Shown piece by piece: positions 23,064 to 23,412 of a stretch of DNA of 23,412 nt. The stretch comes from Bacillota bacterium. GTDB taxonomy: Bacteria > Bacillota > Clostridia > Clostridiales > Clostridiaceae. Each line of letters opens with the position of its first letter. Position 1 is the first letter of the stretch. Position numbers and translations under genes: made by a program. The stretch is from the NCBI GenBank assembly GCA_023451395.1, contig JAEXZL010000011.1:1-23412 (forward strand), read 5' to 3'. The notes under the pieces were generated by a model. The model saw nothing but the letters and a program-made list of their open reading frames with translations, had not been told where the DNA came from and did no database searches.

Positions 23064-23411
23064 TTAACCAAACCTCCCTGTTATATAATCCTCTGTACGC
23101 TTATCCCTTGGCATTGAAAACAGTTCTTCTGTTTTTTCGTACTCTACAACCTCTCCTAAAAGAAAAAAGGCAGTTTTATCAGAGATTCTTGTGGCCTGTT
23201 GCATATTATGAGTTACTATAACAATAGTATAATTTTTTTTAAGTTCAATAACAAGGTCTTCAATTTTTGAAGTGGATATAGGGTCAAGAGCACTGGTGGG
23301 CTCATCCATCAAAAGAACCTCTGGCTCCACAGCTAAAGCTCTTGCAATACAAAGTCTTTGCTGCTGTCCTCCTGAAAGTCCTAAGGCACTTTTTTTAAGT
23401 CTATCCTTAAC
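23064..23411 (-). CDS. pstB: Phosphate ABC transporter ATP-binding protein PstB (5' partial)
   Basis: ATPase of the high-affinity phosphate importer; the N-terminal part with Walker A is beyond the right edge. About 115 C-terminal residues are visible. The ABC signature LSGGQQQRLCIARALA comes first, then Walker B VLLMDEPTSALDP and the switch His in IVTHNM. The tail with AFFLLGEVVE, and RTEDYITGRFG at the end, is diagnostic of PstB. The frame is open to the edge, so the GTG at 23330 is internal. The gene leads directly into phoU. Confidence 0.95.
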   Translation of the reverse strand, partial: VKDRLKKSALGLSGGQQQRLCIARALAVEPEVLLMDEPTSALDPISTSKIEDLVIELKKNYTIVIVTHNMQQATRISDKTAFFLLGEVVEYEKTEELFSMPRDKRTEDYITGRFG

Positions 23412-23412
23412 C

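Overview
The window is AT-rich DNA with dense genes, strong GGAGG-type ribosome binding sites and occasional GTG or TTG starts. It encodes oxygen-sensitive chemistry: a glycyl radical enzyme and its radical-SAM activase with two ferredoxin-type clusters. Together with the family matches, this points to an anaerobic, low-GC Firmicute, probably Clostridium or a near relative. I see no rRNA, tRNA, CRISPR array, insertion sequence or prophage.

Left arm, + strand (2-5964). One operon, cut by the window edge, encodes a cellobiose/lactose-type PTS permease in separate parts (IIC, IIB, IIA), a double-SIS sugar-phosphate isomerase/deglycase-like protein, and four consecutive small amidohydrolase-2 (PF04909-like) proteins, called A1-A4 here. 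A perfect 16-bp bidirectional terminator at 6001-6041 separates it from a convergent aspartate ammonia-lyase (aspA).

Right arm, - strand (15454 down to 7641). A likely operon runs from a promoter at about 15550: TPP-dependent dehydrogenase E1-alpha and E1-beta (acetoin/branched-chain class, with no E2 or E3 here), amidohydrolases A6 and A5, a GCVEP-type glycyl radical enzyme, its activase, and then a DeoR-family repressor behind a gap holding a palindrome that overlaps a -10-like box.

The six amidohydrolases link the two arms. They form three ordered pairs, A1-A2, A3-A4 and A6-A5. In each pair the first protein has Tyr where the barrel's metal-binding His is expected, and the second has His. 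Only A4 keeps all the usual metal and catalytic residues; A1 and A6 have lost nearly all of them. This looks like a repeatedly duplicated heteromeric module with drifting or dead active sites, tied to a PTS-fed radical pathway. It is the best candidate for an undescribed system. A speculative pathway is PTS phosphorylation of a sugar or sugar-amine, SIS-domain isomerisation or deglycation, amidohydrolase-type chemistry, radical elimination to a deoxy-ketone, and E1-type C-C cleavage.

Rest of the window. A two-domain, laccase-like multicopper oxidase with a small membrane protein (15745-17633) is followed by an ECF sigma factor and a membrane anti-sigma-like partner (- strand, 17880-19192). 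A divergent exported protein of unknown function follows (19360-19872). Last is the phosphate-response operon pstB-phoU-phoP-phoR (- strand, 23411 down to 20039). phoR ends in a small tandem duplication that appears to have changed its last codons, and it is followed by a strong intrinsic terminator.
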